From a virus: 37,797 bases of DNA. A program made the position numbers and the translations under genes. Positions 17,313-25,488 of the stretch are shown one piece after another. The stretch's first letter is position 1, and every line of letters starts with the position of its first letter. Where the stretch lies: the IMG/VR virus record IMGVR_UViG_3300030328_002680, positions 1 to 37,797 of that record, one strand, 5' to 3'. Under the pieces are notes generated by a model that saw nothing but the letters and a program-made list of their open reading frames with translations, ran no database searches and was not told the DNA's origin.

Positions 17313-17755
17313 TGGCTGTTACAGCTTCGGGTTTATTTTTACCCACGTTTATAGATGTTCTTGATGGTACGCAGTTAGCAGTTAATGTCGCTAGTGACAC
17401 TTTGAAGTGTGCGATGATTACTAACAGCTCTACCCCTAATTTTGATACGCACGATCATTGGAGCGATTTGTCTTCTAATGAGGTGAGTGGTACTAATTAT
17501 ACTGCTGGTGGTGCTTCGCTTGCTTCTGTTACTTTGACTGGTAGTTCTGGCACGATCAAGTTTGACGCTAATGATGTCGCTTGGTCTTCTTCTACTATTT
17601 CTAGTGCTAGGGCTGCGGTTATTTATGATGATACTTTGACGAATGATCCGTTGATTTGTTTGGTTAATTTTGGTGCGGATTATTCTAGTGCTAATGGCAC
17701 GTTTACTATTACTTGGAATGCTTCAGGTATCTTTACTCTTGATTTAACTCCGTAG
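17312..17755 (+). CDS. Probable virion decoration or fibre-base protein
   Basis: This 147-residue protein is rich in Ser, Thr, Asp and Val. Beta-rich segments include AVTASGLFLPTFIDVLDGTQ and NGTFTITWNASGIFTLDL. Proteins of this type commonly sit in virion clusters of environmental phages, but the exact role is unknown. Its ATG overlaps the previous stop (TAATG). Confidence 0.6.
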   Translation: MAVTASGLFLPTFIDVLDGTQLAVNVASDTLKCAMITNSSTPNFDTHDHWSDLSSNEVSGTNYTAGGASLASVTLTGSSGTIKFDANDVAWSSSTISSARAAVIYDDTLTNDPLICLVNFGADYSSANGTFTITWNASGIFTLDLTP

Positions 17756-17765
17756 GAGGGAACTG

Positions 17766-19343
17766 ATGACAACTGCATATCCTGGTTCTTTAGATACTGT
17801 TAGCAGTCAACTTCGTACTGACATTACTGCTTCTACCGACATGAATGCGTCGGGTCACGAGCATCACACAATGCACGTTAATGTGAATGGTGCTGTTGTT
17901 AAGTTGGAAACGAAGCTTGGTACTGATTCTTCCAACAGTGCTCCTTCGACTGGTGCTGTTTTGATGGGTACTGGTTCTGGTGCGTCGGCGTGGGATACTT
18001 CTCCGACGATTTTGGGGGCTTTGACTGTTGGTGCTGATGGGTCGGGGCATGATGTTACGTTTTATTCTGGTACTACTGGTGATTCTTTTGTTTGGGATTC
18101 TTCTGAGGAGAAGTTGACTATTACGGGTACGAATGGTCAGGTTGCTTTAGCTGTTGCTGATGGCAATGTCACTATTGCTGATGATTTGGATGTTGATGGC
18201 ACAACTAACCTTGATGTAGTTGATATTGATGGTGCTGTTGATATGGCAACCACTTTGACTCTGGGGGGTAACGCTGATTTTAATGGCGATTTGGATGTTG
18301 ATGGAACTACGAATCTTGATGCTGTAGATATTGATGGCAATGTTCAACTTGATGGCACGTTAACTGTTGGGGTTGATGACACTGGGCATGATGTTAAATT
18401 CTTTGGTGCGACTTTAGGGGCGTACATGGAATGGGACGAATCCGCTGACAAGTTGACAGTTAACAAGGGTGATGTTCTTTTTGCTGCTACTGATTCTGGG
18501 GAGAAAGTTCATTGGAATGGTACTTCTTCTGACCCTGTTTTAATTATTCATGGAACTAGCGCAACAGACGTGTTGACTGTTACTCAAGGTAGGGTGAAAT
18601 TTGCTCAACGTTTTTATTCTCAAGCAACCGACGATATAGATTTAGATGCTGTTTCTGGGGCTGCTGTTTTTGGTAATAGCGATGGCACAGGTCAGCATAT
18701 TGCTATTGATAAAGAGGAAATACAATCTAAGTCTGATGCGACTACAGCTTCGGATTTGAAGTTAAATACTTGGGGTGGACAATGTATTTTCCCGAATGGC
18801 GCTGTTGGTACTCCAGGTATAAGGTTTACAGGCAATGACGCTGACACAGGATTTTATAGAATAGCAAATCAGCAGATAGGGTTGTCTGCTAACGGTATTG
18901 CTGCTGCGTGGTCTATAACCGCTGGTTCTGATGCTGGGTTAGCGGTTGGTGCTTGGTCTGCTGTCGTAGGTGGCACAGATAAAGACATTTACAGAAATGC
19001 AACGTATGGAACTTTGTTTTATTCTTCTTCTAAAAGAGCATTAAAAGAAAATATCCAATCAATTTCTGATATTGGTTCAGTTGTAGATGCGTTAAATCCT
19101 GTAACTTTCATTGCTGCTGCTACAGGAGAAGAAACTTCGGGGGAAAAAGCATGGCGTGAAAACGATTTAATATACGGTTTTGTTGCTGAAGAAGTTGCCG
19201 GAATCGCTGACGGGAAACTTGCCACATACGATGTAGACGGTGAGTCTTTAGTCCCTTCTAACTGGAAAACTAGAGACATGGTTGCTTTGCTTGCGGCAGA
19301 ACTAAAATCTGTCCGTCAAAGATTAACAGCATTAGAAAGCTAA
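17766..19343 (+). CDS. Tail fibre 1 with S74 self-cleaving chaperone domain
   Basis: This 525-residue fibre begins with YPGSLDTVSS and the motif LMGTGSGASAWDTSPT, shared with fibre 2 (21493-22359). The shaft has repeats, including DLDVDGTTNLD twice and GHDVTFY/GHDVKFF. The C-terminus is an intramolecular chaperone/peptidase S74 domain. In SSKRALKENI (near residue 420) a Ser is followed five residues later by Lys, as in the known Ser-Lys dyad. NDLIYGFVAEEVA and the terminal helix LAAELKSVRQRLTALES follow. It should trimerise, cleave itself and bind the host surface. Confidence 0.88.
   Translation: MTTAYPGSLDTVSSQLRTDITASTDMNASGHEHHTMHVNVNGAVVKLETKLGTDSSNSAPSTGAVLMGTGSGASAWDTSPTILGALTVGADGSGHDVTFYSGTTGDSFVWDSSEEKLTITGTNGQVALAVADGNVTIADDLDVDGTTNLDVVDIDGAVDMATTLTLGGNADFNGDLDVDGTTNLDAVDIDGNVQLDGTLTVGVDDTGHDVKFFGATLGAYMEWDESADKLTVNKGDVLFAATDSGEKVHWNGTSSDPVLIIHGTSATDVLTVTQGRVKFAQRFYSQATDDIDLDAVSGAAVFGNSDGTGQHIAIDKEEIQSKSDATTASDLKLNTWGGQCIFPNGAVGTPGIRFTGNDADTGFYRIANQQIGLSANGIAAAWSITAGSDAGLAVGAWSAVVGGTDKDIYRNATYGTLFYSSSKRALKENIQSISDIGSVVDALNPVTFIAAATGEETSGEKAWRENDLIYGFVAEEVAGIADGKLATYDVDGESLVPSNWKTRDMVALLAAELKSVRQRLTALES
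18182..18344 (+). repeat. Fibre shaft repeat
   Basis: A unit starting gatttggatgttgatgg occurs near 18182 and again near 18290 (108-base spacing). It encodes DLDVDGTTNLD(V/A)VDIDG twice. The second copy has silent changes. Repeated shaft units like this build extended beta-structures in trimeric fibres. Confidence 0.7.
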
Positions 19344-19361
19344 CCAAGATACAATCAAACT

Positions 19362-19517
19362 ATGAACATAACCATAGAAGAAGTAATAGCAGAACTACAA
19401 ACAACACAAGCCGGAACAGTACAACTAGAAATGGCAAGCCAACGAGCTTTAATTAAAAAACAGCAACAAAAAATAGAAGAACTTTCACAACAAGAAAGTG
19501 AAACCAAAAAAGACTAG
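19362..19517 (+). CDS. Short coiled-coil protein between fibre and endolysin
   Basis: This 51-residue frame runs from ATG 19362 to TAG 19517. The sequence begins MNITIEEVIAELQTTQAG and continues as a Gln/Lys/Glu-rich helix (IKKQQQKIEELSQQ). Almost all codons end in A or C, continuing the composition of the fibre 3' end. No clear ribosome site is visible. It lies between well-supported genes in an otherwise tightly packed operon, so it is probably real. Confidence 0.5.
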   Translation: MNITIEEVIAELQTTQAGTVQLEMASQRALIKKQQQKIEELSQQESETKKD

Positions 19518-19525
19518 GAAACAAC

Positions 19526-20299
19526 ATGACATACGATCTACCGACAACCTCGAAGTGGGTGCGGACAGAGGAACTGCATCCAAAATTTAAGTACAGGTTG
19601 AATGCTTTCTTTAAGGATAATCGGATTATGGGTCGTGTGAAGATTGTTTCGGGGGTACGCACTCAAGCCGCTCAGCAGGCTTTGTACGATAAATACAAGG
19701 CAGGTCGCGGGAATTTGGCAGCTAATCCAATGAGACGCATGTCTAATGGTATGCGTGGTTCTTACCACATGGCTCAGGAGGCTTTCGGGGGTTACGGGTA
19801 TGCCGTGGACCTACGCATTACAGGCAAGGGTTTAACCACTCAGGAAGTTAACCGTATCGCCGCGGAGTATGGCTGCGTTAAAACAGTACCTTCGGAGTGG
19901 TGGCATGTATGTCCTGGTCGTGTGCAGGGTTCAGAGTTTGTTTGGTTTGATGCTCCTGCTGTCGCTGGTGACGCTGATTTAGATGCCGAGAAACTGGAAC
20001 CTAAAAATGCTTTGCAGGTTTTCGCTGAGGCTGTCGCTGAGGCTCGCCAACATGTGTTGCGTAAAGGTAGCCGTGGTAAACACGTTGAGGTTCTGCAACT
20101 TTATTTAGAGAAGGAAGGGTTTTGCGCTGCTCGTAGTAACCGTCGTTCTCGCAAGGGTGCAGGCATTGACGGCATCTTTGGTTCAGGCACGAAAAGAGCG
20201 GTTATGAAATTTCAAGATTCGGAATCTATCGCTACAGGTAAACAACTTGCCGTTGACGGGGTGGTAGGTCCGTCTACTTGGGAAGCCTTAATTAACTAA
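19526..20299 (+). CDS. Endolysin: M15/VanY-type peptidase with a peptidoglycan-binding domain
   Basis: The 257-residue lysin has an N-terminal M15 zinc peptidase fold. VSGVRTQAAQQALYDKYKAG is the substrate-proximal helix. The likely zinc ligands are H81 (GSYHM), D95 (YGYAVDL) and H127 (EWWHV). Residues about 175-257 are a PG_binding_1 module (VLRKGSRGKHVEVLQLYL, GIDGIFGSGTKRAV, VDGVVGPSTWEAL). It should cut the peptide part of actinobacterial peptidoglycan. It is followed directly by a holin-like gene, as in actinophage lysis cassettes. No signal peptide is present. Confidence 0.9.
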   Translation: MTYDLPTTSKWVRTEELHPKFKYRLNAFFKDNRIMGRVKIVSGVRTQAAQQALYDKYKAGRGNLAANPMRRMSNGMRGSYHMAQEAFGGYGYAVDLRITGKGLTTQEVNRIAAEYGCVKTVPSEWWHVCPGRVQGSEFVWFDAPAVAGDADLDAEKLEPKNALQVFAEAVAEARQHVLRKGSRGKHVEVLQLYLEKEGFCAARSNRRSRKGAGIDGIFGSGTKRAVMKFQDSESIATGKQLAVDGVVGPSTWEALIN

Positions 20300-20544
20300 T
20301 GGGGGCTGAGTGGGTTGGTTCGTTTGGGGTTATCGCTGCTGCTTTAATCACAGGCGTGTTCGGTGTTGTTCTTCGCATAAGGAAAGAAACTAACGCCGGT
20401 CATCTCCAGTCCGCTTATTTGTTAGAGAAGCTTGAGGATAAGGTTAAACAGATTTCTTCTGATCTGGTTGGTTTGACTGTTTGGACGAAGGTTCATGAGG
20501 AACGCCATAGGTTGATGGAAGAGCGTGAGAAGAATGGCTCTTGA
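20299..20544 (+). CDS. DUF2746-like membrane protein, possible holin
   Basis: This 81-residue protein has a transmembrane segment at residues about 7-25 (GSFGVIAAALITGVFGVVL). A helical cytoplasmic part with NAGHLQSAYLLEKLEDKVKQI follows. This pattern matches my memory of the DUF2746 family found beside lysins in mycobacteriophages. Its ATG overlaps the endolysin stop (TAATG). A lysis role is inferred from position; a second holin candidate lies at 28464-28658. Confidence 0.7.
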   Translation: MGAEWVGSFGVIAAALITGVFGVVLRIRKETNAGHLQSAYLLEKLEDKVKQISSDLVGLTVWTKVHEERHRLMEEREKNGS

Positions 20545-21493
20545 TTATCGCAATGCTGGCATTGATTATCGAGAAGCAGACACTACTTATCAGGGTGTTC
20601 TTCGGAATGCTTCTGTTTCAGCGTCGGTTGTTGCCGGTGTTGTTGCGGTTCCGTCGCCAAGTGTCGCTAGTGTTGTTACGGTCACTCCGGCTACTATCGC
20701 TGTTGTTGCTGCTGTTCCGTCGTCTACTGTCACGGGTGATGCTGGTGTTTCAGCGTCTACTGTTGCAGGGGTCGGGGCTGTTCCTTCGGTTTCAGCGTCA
20801 AGCACTGTTTCTGTTTCGGCATCTACTGTCGCCGGTGTTGCGAGCGTTCCAAGCGTTTCGGTTTCAATTTCTGCTTCTGTTTCAGCGACAACTGTTGCTG
20901 GTACGGCAAGTGTTCCTTCGGCTACTGTCGCCGGTAACGCTTCCGTTTCAACATCTGTTGTTGAAGGATCAGTAGGGGTTGATGGTCCAAGTGTTTCTTC
21001 CTCAGCGTCCATCACGCCAGCAAGCATCGCATGTTCAGCCACGGTCCCTTCAGCTACTATTTCTAGCAACGCTTACCTTGCTGTTGCCACTGTTACTGGG
21101 GTGGCTAGTGTACCGGCAGCTACAGCAAGCATTCCAACTACTGTAACTCTTGATCCTGTGAACGTTACCGCAGGGTTTGATGACGTTCCGATAGCTCGCC
21201 ATGTTGATACTGGTGTGGTTGCTGGGTCTTCAAGGTTGGCTGAGGGGGAGAGGTGGTTTAATCCTTTCGAGGCTGAGAATAGGTTGGCGAGGTTTTATAA
21301 TCCTCGTGACCGTGGGGTGAATGTTTGGATTGTTGATAATAGTACTGTTACTACTCGTCAGCCGGTTAGTGGTGCTAACATTACTAGAGTTATTTATGGT
21401 GGTCATACTGGTCAGGATTTGACTGAGGTTGAAGCTGGGTTGCTTTCTGATGCAGGTTATAGGATTGATATTGAAGAGAAGCAGGCAGCGTAA
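20534..21493 (+). CDS. Protein of eight 22-residue repeats with a C-terminal domain
   Basis: The 319-residue protein starts MALDYRNAGIDY. Residues 29-204 are eight consecutive 22-residue units rich in Val, Ala, Ser, Thr and Pro, with a TVAGVASVPS-like core. The pattern is amphipathic and beta-like, with almost no charge. A compact mixed domain follows (AEGERWFNPFEAENRLARFY and GHTGQDLTEVEAGLLSDAGY). Its place between lysis genes and a fibre suggests a virion fibre or surface adhesin. ATG 20534 is preferred over the GTG at 20525. The N-terminus overlaps the previous gene by 11 bases. Confidence 0.65.
   Translation: MALDYRNAGIDYREADTTYQGVLRNASVSASVVAGVVAVPSPSVASVVTVTPATIAVVAAVPSSTVTGDAGVSASTVAGVGAVPSVSASSTVSVSASTVAGVASVPSVSVSISASVSATTVAGTASVPSATVAGNASVSTSVVEGSVGVDGPSVSSSASITPASIACSATVPSATISSNAYLAVATVTGVASVPAATASIPTTVTLDPVNVTAGFDDVPIARHVDTGVVAGSSRLAEGERWFNPFEAENRLARFYNPRDRGVNVWIVDNSTVTTRQPVSGANITRVIYGGHTGQDLTEVEAGLLSDAGYRIDIEEKQAA
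20618..21145 (+). repeat. Eight 66-base (22-codon) coding repeats
   Basis: Eight in-frame units of exactly 66 bases run without indels. Unit starts read SASVVAG, TPATIAV, SASTVAG, SASTVAG, SATTVAG, STSVVEG, TPASIAC and AVATVTG. DNA identity between units is moderate, so the array is not brand new, yet the spacing is strictly conserved. Confidence 0.85.
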
Positions 21494-22359
21494 TGGCAAC
21501 TAATTTTCCTGGGAGTTTGGATACTGCTACTCAGCAGCCTTCTCCGTCTTCTACGACGGATTTGGATGCTTCGGGTTATGAGCATGATGTTGTTCATACG
21601 AATCATTCTGGTGCGATTATTGCGTTAGAAACTAAGCTTGGGTCTACTGATTCTAATGCTGTTGAGGGTGCAGCGTTGATGGGTACTGGTTCGGGTACTT
21701 CTGCTTGGGATACTTCTCCTACGTTTACTGGAAATGTTACTTTAACTAATTCTTCTGCTGACAGTAATATAAGTTTGGCTGGTGGAGGCACTGGTTATAC
21801 GCAGGCTTCAATTCATTTGTCGGCTACTGGTGATAGTCGTGGAACTGGAACGTATGGGTTTAATGCGTATAACGATACGACATGGTTTTGGGGTAACCCT
21901 TACGCATACGAGGATTCGTGGCGTGTTTGTAGAAAGTCAAGCACGACAAGTCTTGCTGCTGATACCGCACATGGTGGAACCTACAAATTGCTTCAATTAA
22001 TGGACGATGGCGACATGACTATTCAAGGGACATTAACTGAAAGTTCTGACTCTCGCCTTAAAACAGAAATTGCAGATAGTTCTTTAGGTCTTGATTTTGT
22101 TAATGCGTTAAAACCAAGAGAATACCGTCGTGTAGATGGGGTAAGAAAACATTACGGATTTATTGCTCAAGAAGTAGCGGCTGTATTGCCTGACGCTTCA
22201 GATAATGCGATATGGGTTAATGACCAAGAAAATGTTGCTGCTATTGGCGAAGAGGAAAACATTGTTTCAACTCAAGGACTTCGTTACACACACCTTATTG
22301 CACCACTAGTCAAAGCCGTACAAGAACTAACAACAAGAGTCGCAGCACTAGAAGGATAA
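21493..22359 (+). CDS. Tail fibre 2 with S74 self-cleaving chaperone domain
   Basis: This 288-residue fibre has the same N-terminal signature as fibre 1 (FPGSLDTATQQ, LETKLGSTDS, LMGTGSGTSAWDTSPT). Its middle is short and different (GTGTYGFNAYNDTTWFWGN). The C-terminal S74 domain has SSDSRLKTEI near residue 184 (Ser, five residues later Lys) and KHYGFIAQEVAAVLPDA. The terminal helix is VKAVQELTTRVAALEG. The shared base suggests both fibres attach to the same site, or to each other, with different receptor tips. Confidence 0.88.
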   Translation: MATNFPGSLDTATQQPSPSSTTDLDASGYEHDVVHTNHSGAIIALETKLGSTDSNAVEGAALMGTGSGTSAWDTSPTFTGNVTLTNSSADSNISLAGGGTGYTQASIHLSATGDSRGTGTYGFNAYNDTTWFWGNPYAYEDSWRVCRKSSTTSLAADTAHGGTYKLLQLMDDGDMTIQGTLTESSDSRLKTEIADSSLGLDFVNALKPREYRRVDGVRKHYGFIAQEVAAVLPDASDNAIWVNDQENVAAIGEEENIVSTQGLRYTHLIAPLVKAVQELTTRVAALEG

Positions 22360-22360
22360 C

Positions 22361-22750
22361 ATGCCAACATACCAATACAGATGCCAAACCTGCGGCACAG
22401 AATACGAAACCCACCAATCAATAAAAGACGAACCCCTAACCGACTGCATCGAAGAATGCGAAGGAGAAGCCAAAAGAGTCTACTTCTCAGTAGGAGTAGC
22501 ATTCAAAGCAGACGGCTTCTACAGCACAGACACAGGAGGCGGAAGCCTAGCTGCAACAGAGAAACAATTAGAGAAAGACATGGGAGCTTACAAGCGTTTA
22601 AGAGGGGATGGTTTGCAGCCACCTATGGTTCAGGGTTGTTCTGAGTTAGAAAAAAAAGCGGTCAACAAATTTGAAGTAGAATCAGGTCAGGTAGTTAAAA
22701 ACGATAAATCGCGTAAAGAGTTGGCGAAACATTTGGAAGGCGCAAAATGA
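22361..22750 (+). CDS. FmdB-type zinc-ribbon protein
   Basis: The 129-residue protein begins with a zinc ribbon typical of the FmdB family: PTYQYRCQTCGTEYETHQSI, then a second pair around DCIEECEG. The tail is charged and helical. Such proteins are common in phage tail/fibre regions, and their role is not settled. The first about 75 codons end almost only in A or C. From about 22590 they switch abruptly to T/G-ending codons. Confidence 0.75.
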   Translation: MPTYQYRCQTCGTEYETHQSIKDEPLTDCIEECEGEAKRVYFSVGVAFKADGFYSTDTGGGSLAATEKQLEKDMGAYKRLRGDGLQPPMVQGCSELEKKAVNKFEVESGQVVKNDKSRKELAKHLEGAK

Positions 22751-23634
22751 CAGCGCAAACATGGATAGATAGAACAAGAGATTTACTGTTAAGCGGTACT
22801 GTTGAAACGCTGAACAGGTTAGATGTGGACATAAACGACAGTGTTGGAACGATTCAAGTTGAATTTGAAACCGGACCAATAGTACCAGGGTCCATCATTG
22901 AGATAGGCACAGAGTTGATGTATGTCACAAACGTGACAAGCAAAGACAACATCGGTGTCATGCGAGGATACGGAGGGTCAACCGCCGCCTCTCACACCGA
23001 CGGAGATGTCCTCCGAGTAAGCCCTCAATACCCTGCACACATGATCCTAGACGCATTAAACGACGACCTAGCAGACTTATCCAGCCCAAGAAACGGACTG
23101 TACCAAGTTAAAACAACAACGTTTACTGCCAACTCAACGCTCGACGGCTACAACTTAGCTGCCGACGCTGTAGGTGTGCATCAAGTTACGTTCACTGATA
23201 AAGATGATTCTTTGTCTGAGCCGGAAGTTCGCAGGCACACTATTAGACGCAACAGGGCAACAGACGATTTCGCTTCAGGGGTTGCTCTCATACTGTTTGA
23301 TACTCCCACTCCAGGACAGAACGTTCGGGTGGAATACACGGCAGGGTTCACTGCTTTGTCTGCTACAAGCACTGCTCTTTCAACTACTGGTTTGCATAGC
23401 GAAGCTTATGATTTGCCTCCGATGGGGGCGGCGTTAGCGATCATGTCGTTTAAGCCGATAGCGAGAGAGTCTATTACTCATCAGGCTCCTATGCGTAGGA
23501 GCGATGAGGTTCAGTCTGGTGCTATTTCTGCTTCTATTCGTGATCTTAGGTTTAGAAGACAGGAGAGAATCAACGCTGAAGCGGCTCGTTTGCATGTTTT
23601 GTATCCGACTAAGTGGTTACGAAGTGGGCGTTAA
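22747..23634 (+). CDS. Head-tail adaptor/neck-like protein
   Basis: The 295-residue protein starts with the ATGA overlap of the preceding gene. N-terminal helices (AQTWIDRTRDLLLSG) are followed by a beta segment (IEIGTELMYVTNV...VMRGYGGSTAASH). A helix (PAHMILDALNDDLADL) and a beta-sandwich-like part with NVRVEYTAGF come next. It directly precedes the nozzle-like protein. A role at the head-tail joint is inferred from layout and from general similarity to podovirus adaptor/tail-tube A proteins. Confidence 0.6.
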   Translation: MTAQTWIDRTRDLLLSGTVETLNRLDVDINDSVGTIQVEFETGPIVPGSIIEIGTELMYVTNVTSKDNIGVMRGYGGSTAASHTDGDVLRVSPQYPAHMILDALNDDLADLSSPRNGLYQVKTTTFTANSTLDGYNLAADAVGVHQVTFTDKDDSLSEPEVRRHTIRRNRATDDFASGVALILFDTPTPGQNVRVEYTAGFTALSATSTALSTTGLHSEAYDLPPMGAALAIMSFKPIARESITHQAPMRRSDEVQSGAISASIRDLRFRRQERINAEAARLHVLYPTKWLRSGR

Positions 23635-25488
23635 ATGGCTTATTCTCAAGCGTTTGATGTTGCGATTAATGGCAACACTTATTTAATAGATTACGACAAT
23701 TATCGTCGGCGTACTGTGGCTGCTCAACGTGAGCAGCGTGACACTTCCGCTGATGTTGGGGAACAAACTCTTTCTTCTGCTGGGCAATGGGTTCGTTCTA
23801 TTACGGACTGGTCGCGTGGTGCAGGGCAAACACATTACGATCTTGTAGATTCTGACCGAGCAAGGTTTAGTTCTTCTAAGAACGTAGACATTTTCACTAA
23901 GGGGCAAATCAGTTTATGTAAAGCTGTTGAAAGAAAGCAGGCTGTTGGTTCTAACACGAACATGTATGCCGGTTTGGTTAATGGTTCTGTTTTCTATTTT
24001 TCTGACGGTCAGTATTTGAAGTATGGGAACCCTGATGCTGCTCCAGATATTACTTTTTCTTCTTCGGATCAGGGGGCTGCTGTCACGGATTGGACTTCGG
24101 ACGGCACTGACATGTACTCAACGACAGGTGCGGCGGTTAAGAAAGTAAATGTTTCTTCGTCTAGTGCTGCTTCTACGATTGGGTCGTTCGCTGGTGATGT
24201 TATTGAGTTCGCTAATGGAAGGCTTTTGTCTGCTGATGGTGCGCGTATCGTTGAGTTGAACTCTTCTGGTGCTGTGCAGACGTTTGATAAAACCCTCTCA
24301 GGGACTTGTATAGCCATCAAGGGAGGTCCGCAGGCTATTTATGCAGCCTACAACGTCGCTGGGCAAGGAGTCTTGTACGCGATCTCTGTGTCCTCCTCAG
24401 ACGGTTCTCTTTCCTACCCTGTAGTAGCTGCTGTTTTACCTAAAGGTGAAACCTTTTCTAAACCTACAAGCATTGACACGTTCGGTGACATCATGATTGT
24501 AGGAACTTCTAAAGGGGTAAGGTTCGGAAGCATCACCCCTAACGACGGTCAATCTGTAACGTTTGGTCCTGTCATAGATGACGGCGGTGCAGCGTATGGT
24601 GTGAGAATCTCAGGCAAATACGCTTACTGGGGAACTAACAACGGAAATAGTTGGAAAGCAGATTTAACAATCTTCACCCAGTTCCTGGTTCCTGCTTATT
24701 GCAGGTTCTTAGCGCACGATAACTCAGACTACGGGAATGTGTTAAGCGTGGAAGTCGTCAACGATAAAGTATTTTTCACTGATTCTAACGGTGAGCTTTA
24801 CGGTGAGGATTACACAGGGGACTTATCCACAAACGGTGAATTAGTTGTGGGTAAAGTTTCGTATGGGACGGTGGCTTCTAAGATTCTTCGTAGCATGTCG
24901 GCACGTTTCGCTTCTGAACAATCAGGCGAAACAACAGGGACGGATTACAACACTGCTCTTGATTACACGAGTGTGACTAATTACGCCGGTAACGTTGCGA
25001 CAGTTACAGGCACAGCAACTATCGCTGTGACAAACCCTAAAAACACGACAACTTCTACTGTTATGGCAACAGGAGGAGATGAAGTAGCTTACTCTCCTAC
25101 CGATAATGATGTTGCTGGCGAAGCGTTTGATGTGACAATAACTCTCGCTCGTGACGGTACAACAACTACTAGTGGACCTATAATGGAACGATGGTCCCTG
25201 AATGCTCGTCCGCAACCTAATAGAATAGAAGAAATCATAGTTCCAGTTATTCTACAAGGAAGGATACAAACCTCAGCCGGTGCAGGAGCGCCAGCAGGTT
25301 ACAAAACTCTCGATGAATACAATGACCTTAGAACACTTGCTAAAAACGCTCAAGTTGTTACCTACGAGGAAGGCGACAGATCAGAAAGTGTTTCTGTTGA
25401 AGACCTTGAAATGTCGGCGATACGTTTCTCCGATGATGGTAGCTGGTGGGAGGGTACATGTCTGGTAAGGCTGTTGACAGTCCCATAA
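23635..25488 (+). CDS. Tail (nozzle-like) protein, probably beta-propeller
   Basis: This 617-residue protein starts at ATG two bases after the previous stop. Repeated beta blocks, such as MYAGLVNGSVFYFSDGQYLK, VKKVNVSSSSAASTIGSF and GNVLSVEVVNDKVFFTDSNG, suggest a WD/propeller-like fold. It ends with a beta domain (RWSLNARPQPNRIEEI). Podovirus tail nozzle proteins have this size, place and propeller character. The assignment is by context and repeat pattern, not by a diagnostic motif. Confidence 0.6.
   Translation: MAYSQAFDVAINGNTYLIDYDNYRRRTVAAQREQRDTSADVGEQTLSSAGQWVRSITDWSRGAGQTHYDLVDSDRARFSSSKNVDIFTKGQISLCKAVERKQAVGSNTNMYAGLVNGSVFYFSDGQYLKYGNPDAAPDITFSSSDQGAAVTDWTSDGTDMYSTTGAAVKKVNVSSSSAASTIGSFAGDVIEFANGRLLSADGARIVELNSSGAVQTFDKTLSGTCIAIKGGPQAIYAAYNVAGQGVLYAISVSSSDGSLSYPVVAAVLPKGETFSKPTSIDTFGDIMIVGTSKGVRFGSITPNDGQSVTFGPVIDDGGAAYGVRISGKYAYWGTNNGNSWKADLTIFTQFLVPAYCRFLAHDNSDYGNVLSVEVVNDKVFFTDSNGELYGEDYTGDLSTNGELVVGKVSYGTVASKILRSMSARFASEQSGETTGTDYNTALDYTSVTNYAGNVATVTGTATIAVTNPKNTTTSTVMATGGDEVAYSPTDNDVAGEAFDVTITLARDGTTTTSGPIMERWSLNARPQPNRIEEIIVPVILQGRIQTSAGAGAPAGYKTLDEYNDLRTLAKNAQVVTYEEGDRSESVSVEDLEMSAIRFSDDGSWWEGTCLVRLLTVP

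Noticed and set aside
20541-20975. Second forward frame (Leu/Arg-rich) over the repeat protein.
   Set aside because: A repetitive shadow of the real frame with extremely biased composition.
20590-21069. Long reverse-strand open frame opposite the 22-residue repeat protein.
   Set aside because: It mirrors the low-complexity repeat codons; no ribosome site and no independent composition.
20618-21145. Regular repeats that could suggest a CRISPR array.
   Set aside because: Repeats are coding, in frame, without spacers between identical repeats; no cas1/cas2.
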